Shown: piece by piece, positions 1 through 7,956 of the stretch
Position numbering within the stretch: the stretch's first letter is position 1
Layout: each line of letters starts with the position of its first letter
Origin: Pseudobutyrivibrio sp. YE44
Lineage (GTDB): Bacteria; Bacillota; Clostridia; Lachnospirales; Lachnospiraceae
Assembly (NCBI RefSeq): GCF_900104335.1
Contig: NZ_FMXT01000004.1
Location: 165,003 to 229,002 of the forward strand
Reading direction: 5' to 3'
Length of the DNA: 64,000 bases
Notes under the pieces: model-generated
The model's database searches: none
What the model was told of the DNA's origin: nothing
What the model saw: the letters and a program-made list of their open reading frames with translations, nothing else
Program-made: the position numbers and the translations under genes

Positions 1-1013
1 TTTGTCTTTCCAAAGCCCACTAATTCTCTGGCAGGATTGCCAAGCTTGCCCTGTGGTTTTGAAACATAAATCTGGACTACCTGTTTACCCTTGCGAGAGC
101 CTTTGTTTGTAACCTTTACATCAAATTCAATTTCCTCTTCACCATAGGTAAAACCTACAGGCTCAATTGAAAATTCTGTGTAGGATAAACCAAAACCGAA
201 AGGATATAAAACCTTATCCTTTGCGAAGGTCTCAAAATATCTATAACCTACATAAATATCTTCCTGCTGAACATTGCACTTGCTTCCGCCAAAGTTTTGT
301 GAAGAAGGATAATCCTCAATGTTCTTTGCAATAGTATCAGTAAGACGACCAGAAGGATTAACATCACCTGAAAGCACATCTAAGGCACCATTTCCGCCTT
401 CCTGACCACCCTGCCAAATATAAAGAACAGCATCAGGGGTGTACTCCTCCATCCACTTCATATCGATGATGTTTCCTGCATTAATGAGAACCACCATCTT
501 ATCAAAGGCAGCTCTAACATTTTCAAGCATCTGACACTCATCTGCTGTAAGAAGATAGCTTCCCTCTGTAGTGCTGTTATCCTGATCCTCACCTGCGGTA
601 CGACCTATGATTACAACAGCTACGTCAGAGCTTGCAGCTACTTCCTTTGCAAGGTCTAAGGATATAGGCATTTCCTTTTGGAACCATGGTTCAGAAGCCC
701 ATCCCTCACCAGCTTCAAAAGGATTGTCCTTAATCCACTCATCGTAAGTATTCTTAAGCTTCTCGTTTAAAGTGAATCTATCATATGCCTCGAGAGCCTC
801 TCTAACGCCAGTGACATATTTGGTGTTTACCATTCCACCAGAACCAGTTCCGCTCTTGTAATAATTGAATTGTGTTCTTCCAAACAAGGCTATATTGCTT
901 CCGCTAGAAAGTGGAAGAACCTCCTTGTCATTCTTAAGTAACACTATTCCCTCAGCAACTGCCTGTCTTGCAACTGCCGCAAATTTCTCTGTATCAAATA
1001 TAACTGAACTCAT
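1..1013 (-). CDS. Family 3 glycoside hydrolase, permuted layout (5' part only)
   Basis: This is the first 337 codons of a gene that continues past the left edge. The start is the ATG at 1011-1013, preceded by GGAGG at 1021-1025. The protein opens directly with the GH3 C-terminal alpha/beta sandwich (AEGIVLLKND near residue 20, then IGRTAGED, AGNIIDMKW, WQGGQEGGNG, YPFGFGLSYTEF), followed by the start of a fibronectin-III-like domain. In most GH3 enzymes the catalytic barrel comes first. Here it is absent from the N-terminal part and presumably follows beyond the window, as in the domain-inverted beta-glucosidases known from Butyrivibrio. There is no signal peptide, so it should act in the cytoplasm on short oligosaccharides. 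It lies downstream of pgcA behind a terminator. Beta-glucosidase or beta-xylosidase specificity cannot be told from this part. Confidence 0.88.
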   Translation of the reverse strand, partial: MSSVIFDTEKFAAVARQAVAEGIVLLKNDKEVLPLSSGSNIALFGRTQFNYYKSGTGSGGMVNTKYVTGVREALEAYDRFTLNEKLKNTYDEWIKDNPFEAGEGWASEPWFQKEMPISLDLAKEVAASSDVAVVIIGRTAGEDQDNSTTEGSYLLTADECQMLENVRAAFDKMVVLINAGNIIDMKWMEEYTPDAVLYIWQGGQEGGNGALDVLSGDVNPSGRLTDTIAKNIEDYPSSQNFGGSKCNVQQEDIYVGYRYFETFAKDKVLYPFGFGLSYTEFSIEPVGFTYGEEEIEFDVKVTNKGSRKGKQVVQIYVSKPQGKLGNPARELVGFGKT

Positions 1014-1054
1014 TAAATATCCTCCATAGGTATTTCATTGTAGCCCATTATAGT

Positions 1055-1093
1055 GAAAAAAAGATGGACATTTATATCAAATATCCATCTTTT
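1055..1093 (-). terminator. Rho-independent terminator after pgcA
   Basis: Read on the minus strand, AAGATGGA pairs with TCCATCTT around a 15-nt loop and is followed by a T run (positions 1055-1060). It lies just past the pgcA stop codon and before the RBS of the GH3 gene, so the GH3 gene probably has its own promoter or depends on read-through. The A run on the other side gives it weak bidirectional character. Confidence 0.75.
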
Positions 1094-1102
1094 ATAATAG
1101 AT

Positions 1103-2797
1103 TTATTCAACTGAATTAATGAGTGCAAATATTTCTTCTTTTATCTGAGCGTTTACATTAAGAGCATTTTCTCTGCTATCCTGGTTAGAGTAGAAGTAGA
1201 ATTTAATCTTAGGCTCTGTACCAGATGGTCTAATTGCAAACCAAGAACCATTCTCTAGGAAAATACGGATTGCATTCTGTGCAGGAATATCCTCATATCC
1301 ATTAATATAATCGATAACCTTATCTACCTTTGAACCAGCAACCTCTGTTGGAAGATTCTCTCTAAACCACTTCATCATACGCTGAATACGCTGTGCACCT
1401 GGAATTCCTTCTAGAACAATATTTGGCTCATCCTCTGCAAAGAAACCATACTTAGCATAAATCTCCTGAAGAACATCCCAAAGAGTCTTGCCCTGCTTGC
1501 GATAGTAAGCAGCTGCCTCAGCAACCATCATACCTGCTGAGATACCATCCTTATCACGGATATCCTCACAGATAGCATAACCAACAGACTCTTCATAACC
1601 AAATAAATACGTATATCCGTTATCGTGAAGATAAGGAATCTTTCCACAAATATTCTTAAATCCAGTAAGAGTTTCAAACATTTCCACACCATAAGCCTTT
1701 GCCATGATTGTAGAAAGAGTTGATGTAACGATAGACTTAACCATGGCACCCTTACTTGGAAGTGTGCCGGCATCCTTATGTCCCTCAAGAACATAGTTTA
1801 CAAGCAAGTATCCTGTCTGGTTACCATTAAGTGGCACATAGTTACCCTCGCTATCACGAATCTCGATAGCAAATCTATCTGCATCTGGGTCAGTAGCCAT
1901 AAGAAGCTCTGCACCAAACTTACGACCATATTCCTCTGATAATCTAAATGCCTTTGTATCCTCTGGATTTGGATAGCCTACAGTCTTGAAATCTGGGTCT
2001 GGATTCTCCTGCTCTGGGACAATAGTCCAATTTGAGAAACCTCTGTCATTAAGCATCTGACGGAAAGGAATAGAACCGCAACCGTTAAGTGGTGTATAAA
2101 CAAGAGGAATTGTAAGATCAAGCTCATCACCCTCGTGAATAGCAAGAGCTTCAATCTTATCAAGGTACTCTCTATCATACTCTTCGCCAAGAACAATAAT
2201 CTTTCCAGCCTTAACCCCCTCTTCAAAATCAGACTTCTTAATACCTGACCACATATCAACTGCATTAATGCACTCTGTCATGCCATCAGCAATCTCAGAA
2301 GAAACCTGGCAGCCGTCATCCCAATATGCCTTGTAGCCATTGTATTCCTTTGGATTGTGGCTGGCTGTAATATTGATACCAGAAACTGTGCCAAGACGTC
2401 TAATCATAAATGCAAGCTCTGGAGTTGGTCTTAAATCAGGGAAGCAATATACCTTGATTCCATTTGCTGCAAAAATACCAGCAGCAAGCTGTGAAAACTC
2501 CTTAGAAAAATGACGAGGGTCATGTGCAATAACAACACCCTTTTCACAAGCTTCCTTACCCTTAGACACGATAAAATCAGCAACACCCTGTGTAGCCTTG
2601 CCAACTGTAAAGAAATTCATGCGGTTTGTACCAGCACCAACCTTGCCACGAAGGCCTGCTGTACCAAAAGAAAGATCCTGATAGAAACGGTCTTCCTTTT
2701 CTTTTTCGTCGCCTGCTATAGCCTGAAGTTCAGCCTTTAAAGGGTCTGAATCTGCTAGTTTTTCTAACCACTCATTATATCTTGAATTGTAATCCAT
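1103..2797 (-). CDS. pgcA: Phospho-sugar mutase (phosphoglucomutase/phosphomannomutase)
   Basis: This 564-residue protein of the alpha-D-phosphohexomutase superfamily interconverts glucose-1-phosphate and glucose-6-phosphate (and possibly the mannose forms). All four signature sites are visible: the phosphoserine loop TASHNPKEYNG (Ser146), the metal-binding loop DPDADR, the sugar-binding GYEESVGY, and the phosphate-binding RPSGTEPKIKFY near the C-terminus. The length fits the long PgcA-type family. I chose the ATG at 2795-2797 rather than an upstream in-frame start because GGAG sits 7 nt before it (2805-2808). It is separated by terminators from both the GH8 gene upstream and the GH3 gene downstream, so it is probably its own unit inside the xylan locus, feeding hexose phosphate to glycolysis or glycan synthesis. 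A hairpin with a T run lies directly before its RBS. Confidence 0.93.
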   Translation of the reverse strand: MDYNSRYNEWLEKLADSDPLKAELQAIAGDEKEKEDRFYQDLSFGTAGLRGKVGAGTNRMNFFTVGKATQGVADFIVSKGKEACEKGVVIAHDPRHFSKEFSQLAAGIFAANGIKVYCFPDLRPTPELAFMIRRLGTVSGINITASHNPKEYNGYKAYWDDGCQVSSEIADGMTECINAVDMWSGIKKSDFEEGVKAGKIIVLGEEYDREYLDKIEALAIHEGDELDLTIPLVYTPLNGCGSIPFRQMLNDRGFSNWTIVPEQENPDPDFKTVGYPNPEDTKAFRLSEEYGRKFGAELLMATDPDADRFAIEIRDSEGNYVPLNGNQTGYLLVNYVLEGHKDAGTLPSKGAMVKSIVTSTLSTIMAKAYGVEMFETLTGFKNICGKIPYLHDNGYTYLFGYEESVGYAICEDIRDKDGISAGMMVAEAAAYYRKQGKTLWDVLQEIYAKYGFFAEDEPNIVLEGIPGAQRIQRMMKWFRENLPTEVAGSKVDKVIDYINGYEDIPAQNAIRIFLENGSWFAIRPSGTEPKIKFYFYSNQDSRENALNVNAQIKEEIFALINSVE

Positions 2798-2814
2798 AAG
2801 AATTCCTCCATTAA

Positions 2815-2856
2815 TCAAAAAATGCTATCAAGTTTTAATAAACTCAATAGCATTTT
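2815..2856 (-). promoter_or_regulatory. Terminator-like hairpin directly upstream of the pgcA RBS
   Basis: On the minus strand AATGCTAT and ATAGCATT flank an 18-nt AT-rich loop and are followed at once by TTTTTT, ending about 7 nt before the GGAG of pgcA. This has the shape of an intrinsic terminator, but the GH8 operon already has a stronger one at 2917-2940. It may be a second terminator or an attenuator in the pgcA leader. No anti-terminator is obvious to me. Confidence 0.5.
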
Positions 2857-2916
2857 AACACATATTGTATGTTCTGTCTGTGAAATGATTTATATGTTTC
2901 TTCCTAGAACACAAAT

Positions 2917-2940
2917 AAGGACTGCCACCAGGCAGTCCTT
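2917..2940 (-). terminator. Terminator of the GH8/importer operon
   Basis: A perfect 10-bp stem (AAGGACTGCC / GGCAGTCCTT) with a 4-nt loop is followed on the minus strand by ATTTGTGTTC. It lies about 30 nt after the stop codon of the GH8 gene. Confidence 0.75.
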
Positions 2941-2970
2941 ATCACTATAAAAAGAAGAAGGAAAAATTAA

Positions 2971-4098
2971 TTAGTAAATACGATAATTGCCACTTAGGGC
3001 AAGCATTGCAAACAAGTATAAACAATTATCATAGTATCTGCGTTCGCCAGTACGAAGTGGAGTGTTCCAAAAGTCTTCCACTGCTTTGAGGGCGTGAGGG
3101 CCATCCGCTGCAAGAGACGCCTGGGCGATAGTTGCAGTCAAGCCTACTGGATGAAGAGCCTTGCCTTCAAGTACTGTTCCGTCGATTTCGTAGATACCTC
3201 TGGAATCTTCCTCTGGGAGGTTAGCGAAAAATTCCTGAAGGTTGTTTGCTGTTGCTTTACACCAAGTACCAAACTCAGTGTCTTTGTCGGCCCATTCGAA
3301 GTCCAAGCCGATGTTTGCTATGGTTCTGTATGCATCGCTGTAGAACCAGTCGTGACGACCACCAAAGTGCTCGTGGTCAGGATATGGCTTTCCATCGTAA
3401 TAACTGTACTCTGGAGAAAGTCCAGTTTTAGGATGGCAAGCTGTCTTTAAATATTCTCTGGAAGCTGCTGCGCATTTTTTCCACAATTCTTTGTCTTCTT
3501 CGTAGCAGTTTTCAGCAAATAAATCATAAAAATGTGGAAGGTGATATGATGGATCTGTAAATTCTAATCCTGGAACAAACTTAATAAGTCCGTCCTCGTT
3601 CCACATATTGTGTCCGCCATACATCTCTTCGTGATGTAAGCAAACCTTTAAAAGCTCTTTAGCTTTTTCGCTGTAATTATAGATACCCTCTCCATCGCCC
3701 CAACGATGACTTGCAAATATAAGTGCCATTGCAAAGAACTCTTCACCATCAGGTGCTGGACCATTGGCATTCTTTCGACCACTTGGATCAACTGACCATG
3801 CGAAATATCCTTTGCATTCGCCATCATCAAGGTACATATTTGTCATGGCCCAGTTCCAAAGCTGATCAAATTCTTTTTTCTTGTCCAACTGAACGCACAT
3901 CATCATACCGTAAGATATGCCTTCTGTTCTGGTGTCTATATTACCTGTGTCTACAAGGTATCCCATGGAGCCATCTTCTGTAGTCTCATAGAATTTGTCA
4001 GCTCCATAAAATATCTCATTGAATGTGTTATTTACTCTAGTCTGAATCTCCTCTGGAGATTTTCCAATCTCTAAGAAGACATTTCTATACTGTCTCAT
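2971..4098 (-). CDS. GH8 reducing-end xylose-releasing exo-oligoxylanase (Rex)
   Basis: This 375-residue cytoplasmic enzyme is predicted to remove xylose from the reducing end of xylo-oligosaccharides. It matches the Bacillus Rex enzyme of family GH8 closely from memory: DTRTEGISYGMMM contains the catalytic acid (Glu59 here), WSVDPSGRKN and GPAPDGEEFFA follow, the base aspartate lies in YSDAYRTIANIG (Asp255), and the C-terminus has RRYYDNCLYLFAMLAL. The length and absence of a signal peptide fit the family. The ATG at 4096-4098 is chosen because GGAG lies 7 nt upstream; a longer ORF to 4161 would overlap the permease gene and has no matching RBS. It is the last gene of an operon with two permeases and a binding protein, so its substrate is probably what that importer brings in. 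Terminators follow at 2917-2940. Confidence 0.92.
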   Translation of the reverse strand: MRQYRNVFLEIGKSPEEIQTRVNNTFNEIFYGADKFYETTEDGSMGYLVDTGNIDTRTEGISYGMMMCVQLDKKKEFDQLWNWAMTNMYLDDGECKGYFAWSVDPSGRKNANGPAPDGEEFFAMALIFASHRWGDGEGIYNYSEKAKELLKVCLHHEEMYGGHNMWNEDGLIKFVPGLEFTDPSYHLPHFYDLFAENCYEEDKELWKKCAAASREYLKTACHPKTGLSPEYSYYDGKPYPDHEHFGGRHDWFYSDAYRTIANIGLDFEWADKDTEFGTWCKATANNLQEFFANLPEEDSRGIYEIDGTVLEGKALHPVGLTATIAQASLAADGPHALKAVEDFWNTPLRTGERRYYDNCLYLFAMLALSGNYRIY

Positions 4099-4141
4099 TA
4101 ATCTACTCCATAAAATTCTTACATTCACAATCAATCCATAA

Positions 4142-5107
4142 TTACTCTTTAACGCCACCAAGTGTAAGTCCTGTTACGAAGTACTTCTGAAGGAATGGAT
4201 AAATACAAATGATTGGTAACATTGTAACAATTGTGGCTGCAGCTCTGACAGAGGTAGGGGTTACAGAGCCTTCGCCAGCATTCTTCATGGCTTCTGCAGA
4301 TGAGCTCTGGTTTGAAACTGAAGAAAGGAGCTTCATTAACTCATACTGTAAGGTTGTGTACTGAGAAGCCATTCTGTTGTAAAGCATTGCATCGAACCAT
4401 GAGTTCCACTGACCTACTGCTACGAAGAGTGCTACAGTTGCGTATACTGGCTTACATAGTGGAGAAATAATCTTTAGGAAAATAGTTGTGTAACCAGCAC
4501 CGTCAAGCTGTGCAGACTCTTCCAAGCTGTCAGGGATGCCTCGCATGTAGGTTCTTATAACAAGCATGTTAAAGGCAGAAATCATTCCTGGAATAATGTA
4601 AACTGCAAAACTGTTTGTAAGTCCTAGGGATTTAAAAAGGAGGAATGTAGGGATCAATCCGCCATTAACATACATTGTAATTACCCAAAACAACGATACC
4701 TGCTTAGCGAAGATGAAATTCTTACGGCTAACGATAAATGCAAGTATTGCGTTGGTAACAAGTGCAAGGAGTGTTCCAAGGATTGTTCTTGAAACTGTGA
4801 TGAATGCACCTGTAACAAGGTTATCTTTTGCTAATACTGTTTCATAGTTCTTCATAGTGAACACACGAGGAATTAAATAGATACCGCCTCTAAGTGCATC
4901 TGTACCATCATTTAAAGAAACAGCTAATGTGTTTAATACTGGGTAAAGTGTAACGACTACAAATATAATCATGAAAAGTCCGTTACAAATTCTGAAGGCC
5001 AAATCAGCGCCTGAAATCTTTTTACGTTTTTTAGCTTTCACTTTAGTTACCTCCTTACTTTCGGTGGTACCGGCAAAGCTAACTAGTGAACTACTTGTCT
5101 GATCCAT
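4142..5107 (-). CDS. Carbohydrate ABC transporter permease, LplC/YtcP type
   Basis: This 321-residue inner-membrane permease has about six transmembrane segments, a binding-protein-dependent transport signature (EESAQLDGAGYTTIFLKI, the EAA loop that docks the ATPase), and the family ending YPFLQKYFVTGLTLGGVKE. The start is the ATG at 5105-5107 with GGAGG at 5116-5120; the longer reading frame runs into the preceding permease gene. It pairs with the LplB-type permease just upstream (stop codon 14 nt before this start) and the lipoprotein at 6139-7827. No ATPase gene is present in the operon, so a shared MsmK-like ATPase from elsewhere probably energises it. The substrate is inferred to be xylo-oligosaccharide from the adjacent GH8 gene. 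Confidence 0.9.
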   Translation of the reverse strand: MDQTSSSLVSFAGTTESKEVTKVKAKKRKKISGADLAFRICNGLFMIIFVVVTLYPVLNTLAVSLNDGTDALRGGIYLIPRVFTMKNYETVLAKDNLVTGAFITVSRTILGTLLALVTNAILAFIVSRKNFIFAKQVSLFWVITMYVNGGLIPTFLLFKSLGLTNSFAVYIIPGMISAFNMLVIRTYMRGIPDSLEESAQLDGAGYTTIFLKIISPLCKPVYATVALFVAVGQWNSWFDAMLYNRMASQYTTLQYELMKLLSSVSNQSSSAEAMKNAGEGSVTPTSVRAAATIVTMLPIICIYPFLQKYFVTGLTLGGVKE

Positions 5108-5120
5108 TTTCTTCGCCTCC

Positions 5121-6041
5121 TTAGAATAATCTCTCTTCACCGTGTTTCTTAGCAATATGATTGAAGAACACAATGAGAATGATAGAAACAACACTCTTGA
5201 AAATACCTGCGGCTGTACCGATTGAGTAATCACCCTGGCTGATACCCCATTTCAAAACGTAGATATCAATTGTCTGTGATACGTTCTGTACAAGACCATT
5301 TCCAAGTAAGTACTGAATTTCGAAACCTGCATTAAGTACGTTACCTACGTTCATAAGAAGAAGAATCATAATTGTTGGCTTGATTCCTGGAAGTGTAACG
5401 TTCTTAATCTTTGCCCATCTACCAGCACCGTCGATTGAAGCTGCTTCATAAAGTGATGGGTCGATAGAAGTAATTGCTGCTAAATATATAATTGCATTCC
5501 AGCCTGTTTCCTTCCAAACATTAGCGAAAGCAACAATTGGCCAGAAGTATTTTTCATGTGCAAAAAAGTTGATTGGCTGTGAAATTGTGCCAAAATGCAT
5601 TAAAAGTGTATTGATGATACCTGTTCCCGAAAGAGCATCATGAAGAATACCTGTAACGATGATCCATGAAAGGAAGTGAGGTAAATATGAAATTGTCTGA
5701 ACTACTTTCTTTCCGCCCTTGCTAGCCATTTCATTTAAGAGAATAGCAAATAAAATAGCCATGAAGAAGGTTACTGCCAAGTTGATAACACCCATTGCTA
5801 AAGTGTTACGAATTACTCTTAAGAAAGTTACATCTGAGAATAAAAGCTTGAACTTTCCAAGTCCGATAAACTCTGAATGTAAAAGACCTGTAACTGGCTT
5901 ATAGTTTTGGAATGCCATGAGCCAACCTACAAGTGGAGCATAATAGAAAACAATACCATAGATTGTGATTGCTGCTGCCCAGAAAAGAAGTATCTTCTGG
6001 TGCTTTATATCCACCATGTTAAAAGACTTTTTTTGCGTCAT
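5121..6041 (-). CDS. Carbohydrate ABC transporter permease, LplB type
   Basis: This 306-residue membrane protein has six predicted transmembrane helices, beginning at about residue 18, and carries the EAA-loop motif EAASIDGAGRWAKIKNVTLPG. The N-terminal YYAPLVGWLMAFQNYKP is typical of the LplB/YteP group that works with large lipoprotein binding proteins. The start at 6041 is preceded by GGGAGGAC. It is the first permease after the binding-protein gene, with an intercistronic hairpin at 6087-6119 between them, and is followed closely by its partner permease. Import of xylan fragments is an inference from context. Confidence 0.9.
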   Translation of the reverse strand: MTQKKSFNMVDIKHQKILLFWAAAITIYGIVFYYAPLVGWLMAFQNYKPVTGLLHSEFIGLGKFKLLFSDVTFLRVIRNTLAMGVINLAVTFFMAILFAILLNEMASKGGKKVVQTISYLPHFLSWIIVTGILHDALSGTGIINTLLMHFGTISQPINFFAHEKYFWPIVAFANVWKETGWNAIIYLAAITSIDPSLYEAASIDGAGRWAKIKNVTLPGIKPTIMILLLMNVGNVLNAGFEIQYLLGNGLVQNVSQTIDIYVLKWGISQGDYSIGTAAGIFKSVVSIILIVFFNHIAKKHGEERLF

Positions 6042-6086
6042 AATGTCCTCCCAATTACTTTAAAACGCCCGATTTTTGATATAAAT

Positions 6087-6119
6087 ATAGCAGGGCACAA
6101 GCAGAACCGGCCCTGCTAT
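6087..6119 (-). repeat. Intercistronic hairpin between binding protein and permease genes
   Basis: ATAGCAGGGC and GCCCTGCTAT form a perfect 10-bp stem with a 13-nt loop. No T run follows on either strand. Such hairpins between a binding-protein gene and its permease genes commonly protect the upstream mRNA and give higher binding-protein levels. That role here is inferred. Confidence 0.55.
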
Positions 6120-6138
6120 ATGGGTATTTCAACAATTA

Positions 6139-7827
6139 TTATTTCTTTTTAGAACCACCCTCATACTTAGCAGCTTCTTCAACTCTTCTCTCGAGCTCTG
6201 TCTGCATTTCTGAGATGAAGTCTTCTGGCTTACACTCTTCATATACGCCCATGTACTCGTTCCAGCCCTTCTCAAAGTCTTCTGACATAACTACCTTTGG
6301 AAGATACTGGTGCTTAATCTCACCCATCTTAGCCCAAGCTGTTCCACCTGGTGTAGATGTTGTCATTGTGCTTGAGTATGTGTACATTGGATACCATGGA
6401 CCTGGAGCTTCTGATGTACCAAGCATCTCTACGTATGTCTGAGCTCCATATGCCTCGAAGCACTTCTTGATTGGCTCTGAAAGACCATCGAAGAATTCCT
6501 GCTCCTGTCCGTCTGACTTCATAGCATTCTTACCATCACGGCTTGTTCCAGAATACTGTGGGAAGTATGAGTATGAACAAACGTGTGAAGCCTTGTAAGC
6601 TGTATCAGCCTGCTGCTTTCTCATCTCTGGTGTTCTGTAGTACATTCCGTCGTCGCCAACCTTGTAATCTACATCCTTAACACCCCAGAATCTTAAATCA
6701 TGAATATCCTGATCAAGAAGGTCATTTACGAACTGAAGTGCACCCTCTACATCCTGGCATGATGTTGTAATTGCAAGACCTGAAGAAACATTAAGAACTC
6801 CGCCTGAGTTGTGCCACTGGTTCTTCATACCCTTCTCAATTGTGATTGGAAGTGGAACATACTGGCAACCCTTCTCATCAAGACCAGCTGACTTGATAGC
6901 ATCTTCAGCTGTGTATGCGAAATCCCACCACTGATCGATCATACCAAGTACACGACCTGAAGAAAGCTTTGCAATGTACTCATCATATGTCTGTGTGAAT
7001 GACTCAGGATCTACGATACCCTTCTTGTACTCCTCGTTTAACTTCTGGAAGTACTTCTTAGCTGTTGGTGTTGTGTTGTAATCAACAATCTTCATTGTAT
7101 CTGGATCTACGATAACTGATCCATCGTTTGGATAACCATCAAGGAATTCTGGTGCATTCTCTAAGCAGAAATATCTCCAGTCATCACAAAGGATTGTGTA
7201 AGGGATATTCTCTGTACCATCATCCATTGTTGGGTTTTCCTTGTTGTAAGACTCGATAAGATCGAAGTACTCATCCATTGTCTCAATCTTTGGATATCCA
7301 GCCCACTCAAGAACTCTTGCCTGAATCCAGAATGCTTCATCGTTATGTGTACAAGCACGCTCTTCTCCGTAGATGTTAGAGAACTGTGGAATCCAATAGA
7401 TATGTCCATCGCTCTGACGAAGTGCATCCCACTCCTGCTCTGTAAAGTACTCCTTAATGTTTGGATACTTATCAATGTAATCATCAAGTGCTACAAGAGC
7501 GCCTGCCTCATACATCTGAACTGAACCACTACCAGCTTCAACGAAGTCAGGATACTCGCCACCAGCGATAAGTGTACCAACTGCTTCCTCAGCTGTCTGA
7601 CCTGTAAGCCATGTCTCCTTAACCTTGCAGCCAGTCTTCTCAGCGATAATCTGCTGAATCTCGTTGTCGTCGTTGATTTCTGAACCTGGTACTGCAAAGA
7701 ATGCTGTAAACTCCTTGATACCGTCCTTGTTAACTGCTCCGCCGCTGCCTGCTGTCTTACCGCATCCAGCAAACATGCTAGAGAGCATTGCAGCGCAAAG
7801 TACAGCGCTTACAATTTTCTTTTTCAT
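6139..7827 (-). CDS. Lipoprotein substrate-binding protein of a carbohydrate ABC importer
   Basis: This 562-residue extracellular binding protein is of the LplA/YtcQ type. It begins MKKKIVSAVLCAAMLSSMFAGCGK, with lipobox FAGC, so it is a lipid-anchored lipoprotein. The start at 7827 is fixed by AGGAGGG at 7834-7840; a longer reading frame to 7953 overlaps the regulator gene. The size (over 500 residues) is usual for partners of LplB/LplC permeases. It is the first gene of the operon that ends with the GH8 Rex gene. A plausible promoter lies at 7872-7899, and the YesM/YesN-type pair just upstream may control it. Xylo-oligosaccharide binding is inferred, not seen. Confidence 0.9.
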   Translation of the reverse strand: MKKKIVSAVLCAAMLSSMFAGCGKTAGSGGAVNKDGIKEFTAFFAVPGSEINDDNEIQQIIAEKTGCKVKETWLTGQTAEEAVGTLIAGGEYPDFVEAGSGSVQMYEAGALVALDDYIDKYPNIKEYFTEQEWDALRQSDGHIYWIPQFSNIYGEERACTHNDEAFWIQARVLEWAGYPKIETMDEYFDLIESYNKENPTMDDGTENIPYTILCDDWRYFCLENAPEFLDGYPNDGSVIVDPDTMKIVDYNTTPTAKKYFQKLNEEYKKGIVDPESFTQTYDEYIAKLSSGRVLGMIDQWWDFAYTAEDAIKSAGLDEKGCQYVPLPITIEKGMKNQWHNSGGVLNVSSGLAITTSCQDVEGALQFVNDLLDQDIHDLRFWGVKDVDYKVGDDGMYYRTPEMRKQQADTAYKASHVCSYSYFPQYSGTSRDGKNAMKSDGQEQEFFDGLSEPIKKCFEAYGAQTYVEMLGTSEAPGPWYPMYTYSSTMTTSTPGGTAWAKMGEIKHQYLPKVVMSEDFEKGWNEYMGVYEECKPEDFISEMQTELERRVEEAAKYEGGSKKK

Positions 7828-7871
7828 AAATAACCCTCCTATATAATCTCCGGAACTTATGTCCCTTTCGT

Positions 7872-7899
7872 ATGATAGTATTCTATGTCTTTTTGTGAA
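7872..7899 (-). promoter_or_regulatory. Candidate sigma-A promoter of the binding-protein operon
   Basis: On the minus strand TTCACA (7894-7899) is followed after 16 nt by TATCAT (7872-7877), about 45 nt before the start codon. It lies just after the terminator of the response-regulator gene, where a new promoter is needed. The boxes are imperfect. Confidence 0.4.
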
Positions 7900-7921
7900 G
7901 TAAAACATCGGAGAAAGTATA

Positions 7922-7956
7922 GAAAAAAGGGGGTGAAATTTTAAAAATTTCACCCG
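7922..7956 (-). terminator. Terminator of the sensor/regulator operon
   Basis: On the minus strand GGGTGAAATTT pairs with AAATTTCACCC, followed by CCTTTTTTC. The stem contains the stop codon of the response regulator. It separates the regulator genes from the downstream binding-protein operon. Confidence 0.85.

Noticed and set aside
7491..7772. Antisense and alternate-frame ORFs of 60-150 codons throughout the window
   Set aside because: They lie within well-supported genes, lack RBS sites and give low-complexity translations.
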